From Bacillus sp. UNC438CL73TsuS30 (GTDB lineage Bacteria; Bacillota; Bacilli; Bacillales; Cytobacillaceae): a stretch of DNA of 64,000 nt. The stretch spans positions 1-64,000 of the forward strand of contig NZ_AXVA01000010.1 of NCBI RefSeq assembly GCF_000482325.1. The letters are read 5' to 3'. Below are positions 61,960-64,000 of this stretch, piece after piece; the first letter of the stretch is position 1; every line of letters begins with the position of its first letter. The translations under genes were made by a program, and so were the position numbers. The notes below the pieces were generated by a model, which saw only the letters and a program-made list of their open reading frames with translations, had not been told where the DNA came from and made no database searches.

Positions 61960-62595
61960 GTGACGAAAAAAAGGGAAGTACAGGCTTCGGTCAAGGATGA
62001 GCGTCTCGTTGAAAAAAGACGTGATCAAATGATTAAAGGGGCCGTTACACTTTTTAAAGAAAAGGGGTTTCATCGGACGACCACGAGGGAAATTGCAAAG
62101 GCGGCTGGATTTAGCATTGGGACGCTTTATGAATACATCCGCTCAAAGGAAGATGTCCTTTACCTTGTCTGTGACAGCATTTATGAGCATGTGAGTGATC
62201 GCCTGCAGAAGGACCTCGACAATAAACAGGGGACATTGGCGAATTTAAAGCAAGGGATTGCGAACTACTTCCGGGTGGTAGATGAGATGCAGGATGAGTT
62301 TCTTGTCATGTACCAGGAAGTAAAATCGTTAACAAAGGATGCTCTTCCATATGTTCTAAACAAAGAAAAGGAAATGGCGGCGATGTTTGAAAAGCTGCTG
62401 ATCCTATGTGTGGAAAATGGCGAGCTGGATTTATCAGAAAAACAATTAAAACTTATTTCCCACAACATAATTGTCGACGGACATATGTGGAGCTTCCGCC
62501 GCTGGTCCATTCAGAAATTATATACCATCGATGAATATATTGAATTGCAAACCGAGTTGATTTTATCCGGAATGAAGCAAAAAGGGGGAGCATGA
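61960..62595 (+). CDS. TetR-family regulator upstream of icmF
   Basis: 211 aa. The TetR helix-turn-helix (IKGAVTLFKEKGFHRTTTREIAKAAGFSIGTLYEYIRSKEDVLY) is at residues about 25-70, and a helical ligand domain follows. Its location among acyl-CoA genes suggests an acyl-CoA ligand. The TGAATGCTCATTCA palindrome in the fadF promoter is a candidate target (inference). The GTG at 61960 follows AAAAGGCGG by about eight bases; the TTG at 61954 is too close. Its stop overlaps the icmF start by one base. Confidence 0.85.
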   Translation: MTKKREVQASVKDERLVEKRRDQMIKGAVTLFKEKGFHRTTTREIAKAAGFSIGTLYEYIRSKEDVLYLVCDSIYEHVSDRLQKDLDNKQGTLANLKQGIANYFRVVDEMQDEFLVMYQEVKSLTKDALPYVLNKEKEMAAMFEKLLILCVENGELDLSEKQLKLISHNIIVDGHMWSFRRWSIQKLYTIDEYIELQTELILSGMKQKGGA

Positions 62596-64000
62596 TGGAG
62601 ATTTATAAGCCAAAACATCACATCCGATTTGTCACCGCATCCAGTCTCTTTGACGGACATGATGCCTCAATCAATATTATGAGAAGAATTCTTCAGTCAA
62701 GCGGAGCAGAGGTCATCCATTTAGGCCACAACCGTTCGGTAGAAGAGGTGGTAAACGCAGCGATTCAAGAGGACGTCCAAGGAATTGCGATATCCTCTTA
62801 TCAAGGCGGCCATGTGGAATATTTTAAATACATGTATGATTTACTAAAGGAAAAAGGCGCACCGAACATCCGCATATACGGCGGCGGGGGCGGCGTTATT
62901 ATTCCAAAAGAAATCAAGGAGCTTCATGATTACGGAATTGCTTGGATTTTTTCACCGGAGGACGGCCGGAAGATGGGCCTACAAGGGATGATTAACCGCA
63001 TGCTTGAGGAATGCGATTTCCCTACCGTCACAACCAATGCGGCGGAACAGATTGAAAAATTACAAGCAGGCGATGCTAATGCGATTGCCAAGCTGATCAC
63101 GCTTGCGGAGCTACATGTGGATGACAATAAAGAAGTTGCAGCAGCGGCAGAACTTGTTCTCGATCAAGTTAAAACATTAACAAAAACGATTCCGGTTGTC
63201 GGGATTACCGGTACAGGCGGTGCTGGAAAAAGCTCGCTGACAGATGAACTGATTCGTCGTTTTATTAATGAGCTTCCAGATAAAAGAATAGCGGTATTAT
63301 CCGTTGATCCAACAAAACAAAAGACGGGTGGGGCGCTGCTGGGTGACCGGATTCGGATGAATGCGATTTTTTCACCGAATATTTACATGCGCAGTCTTGC
63401 GACTCGATCATCGAAAACGGAATTATCCTTGGCGATCAAGGATGCCGTGTCAGTGGTCAAAGCAGCCGGATTTGATCTCGTTATAGTTGAAACGAGTGGA
63501 ATCGGCCAAGGCGATGCGGAAATCACTGAGATTTGTGATCTATCTATGTATGTGATGACAAGTGAATTCGGAGCGCCATCACAGCTTGAAAAAATTGATA
63601 TGATCGACTTTGCCGATCTTATCGTGATCAATAAATTTGAACGCAAAGGTTCAGAGGATGCGAAGCGCCATGTGCAAAAGCAATACCAGCGCAGTCATAT
63701 GCTGTTCGAAAAGGATCCGTCCGAAATGCCTGTGTATGGAACAATCGCCAGTCAGTTTAATGACCTCGGCACCAACGCACTTTTTGCAGCATTAATTGAA
63801 AAAATTAATGAAAAAATGGCTTCTGATTGGGAGACCTCCTTTACTAAGGATGCAAAGGTCGAAAAACAAAGTGTCATCATTCCAACCGACCGCCGCTATT
63901 ATTTACGGGAAATTTCCGATACCGTGCGCCGTTACCATAAAAAAGCGGAAGAACAGGCGGACTTGGCTCGGAAGCTGTTCCAGCTTGAAGGGGCAATTGC
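62595..64000 (+). CDS. icmF: Fused isobutyryl-CoA mutase IcmF, 3' end beyond the window
   Basis: At least 468 codons, open to the window end. Domains in order are the cobalamin-binding domain (FVTASSLFDGHDASINIMRRIL at residues about 11-32; the His of DGHDAS binds B12 cobalt) and the MeaI-type G-protein chaperone domain. The latter has P-loop GITGTGGAGKSSLTDEL (about 201), VETSGIGQGDAEITE and NKFERKGSEDAKRH. The start of the linker to the mutase domain follows. IcmF interconverts isobutyryl-CoA and butyryl-CoA and uses GTP to guard cofactor loading. The ATG at 62595 follows AAGGGGGAG; the ATG at 62592 is also possible. It is translationally coupled to tetR. Confidence 0.93.
   Translation, partial: MEIYKPKHHIRFVTASSLFDGHDASINIMRRILQSSGAEVIHLGHNRSVEEVVNAAIQEDVQGIAISSYQGGHVEYFKYMYDLLKEKGAPNIRIYGGGGGVIIPKEIKELHDYGIAWIFSPEDGRKMGLQGMINRMLEECDFPTVTTNAAEQIEKLQAGDANAIAKLITLAELHVDDNKEVAAAAELVLDQVKTLTKTIPVVGITGTGGAGKSSLTDELIRRFINELPDKRIAVLSVDPTKQKTGGALLGDRIRMNAIFSPNIYMRSLATRSSKTELSLAIKDAVSVVKAAGFDLVIVETSGIGQGDAEITEICDLSMYVMTSEFGAPSQLEKIDMIDFADLIVINKFERKGSEDAKRHVQKQYQRSHMLFEKDPSEMPVYGTIASQFNDLGTNALFAALIEKINEKMASDWETSFTKDAKVEKQSVIIPTDRRYYLREISDTVRRYHKKAEEQADLARKLFQLEGAI

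Overview
This window is chromosome from a spore-forming, low-GC Gram-positive of the Bacillaceae, most likely Bacillus or Neobacillus (inference). Ribosome-binding sites are strong AGGAGG types. The blocks ywdI-ywdK-gerQ-hemQ-pta-lipL-rsfA-ywfO-ywgA-ywhB-ywhC-ywhD-pbpG-speE-speB-ywiB-argS and uvsE-ywjE-fadF-acdA follow the Bacillus subtilis gene order I know. Sporulation genes are present (gerQ, rsfA, an SspH-type and a gamma-SASP-like gene), and a perfect parS site lies at 34672-34687. The organism also carries a nitrous oxide reductase operon, so it probably completes the last step of denitrification.

Layout. 1-1.46 kb: complete IS3-family (IS150-like) element. 1.5-7.3 kb: ASCH-domain protein, heterodimeric ABC exporter, niacin transporter NiaP. 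7.5-12.2 kb: branched-chain amino acid ABC operon livJ-livH-livM-livG-livF. 12.3-16.9 kb: lone B12/radical SAM protein and a LuxR-type two-component pair. 17-20.3 kb: YbaK deacylase, a double P-loop ATPase behind a folded-looking leader, a small SASP-like gene, an AlkD-like protein and a small unknown. 20.3-22.9 kb: ABC-2 exporter with its TetR regulator, driven by a promoter flanked by two identical palindromic operators. 23-30.8 kb: the nos operon (nosC-nosZ-nosB-nosD-nosY-nosF-lipoprotein) on the minus strand, divergent from fnr, with two FNR boxes between them. 30.9-34.6 kb: bacillithiol genes bshB2-yojF and molybdopterin genes mobA-moaE-moaD-moeB. 34.7-54.4 kb: the conserved Bacillus core block (spore, haem, acetate, lipoate, wall, polyamine, arginyl-tRNA, UV repair and cardiolipin genes). 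54.5-64 kb: fatty and branched acid oxidation genes (fadF; mmgA, mmgB, two acyl-CoA dehydrogenases; a TetR regulator; icmF cut by the window end), with CcpA-type cre boxes ahead of fadF and mmgA.

How the parts fit. The fnr-nos block couples oxygen sensing to N2O respiration: NosZ reduces N2O, NosC probably delivers electrons, NosD-F-Y support copper-site assembly, and a lipoprotein with a Met/His-rich YtkA-like domain stands where NosL might be expected. The molybdopterin genes next door would suit a nitrate reductase encoded elsewhere. The 54-64 kb genes feed acyl-CoAs through dehydrogenation, hydroxyacyl-CoA oxidation and thiolysis, with IcmF isomerising isobutyryl-CoA and butyryl-CoA.

The non-coding content is unusually rich: two 182-185 bp copies of a folded repeat, another multi-hairpin repeat, four REP-like palindromes, and two arrays of short motifs with a period of about 21 bp. 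I see no tRNA, rRNA, CRISPR array or prophage. I find no wholly new multi-gene system; the least familiar items are the nos-operon lipoprotein, the 21-bp arrays, the double-ATPase leader and an Fnr lacking one expected cluster cysteine.
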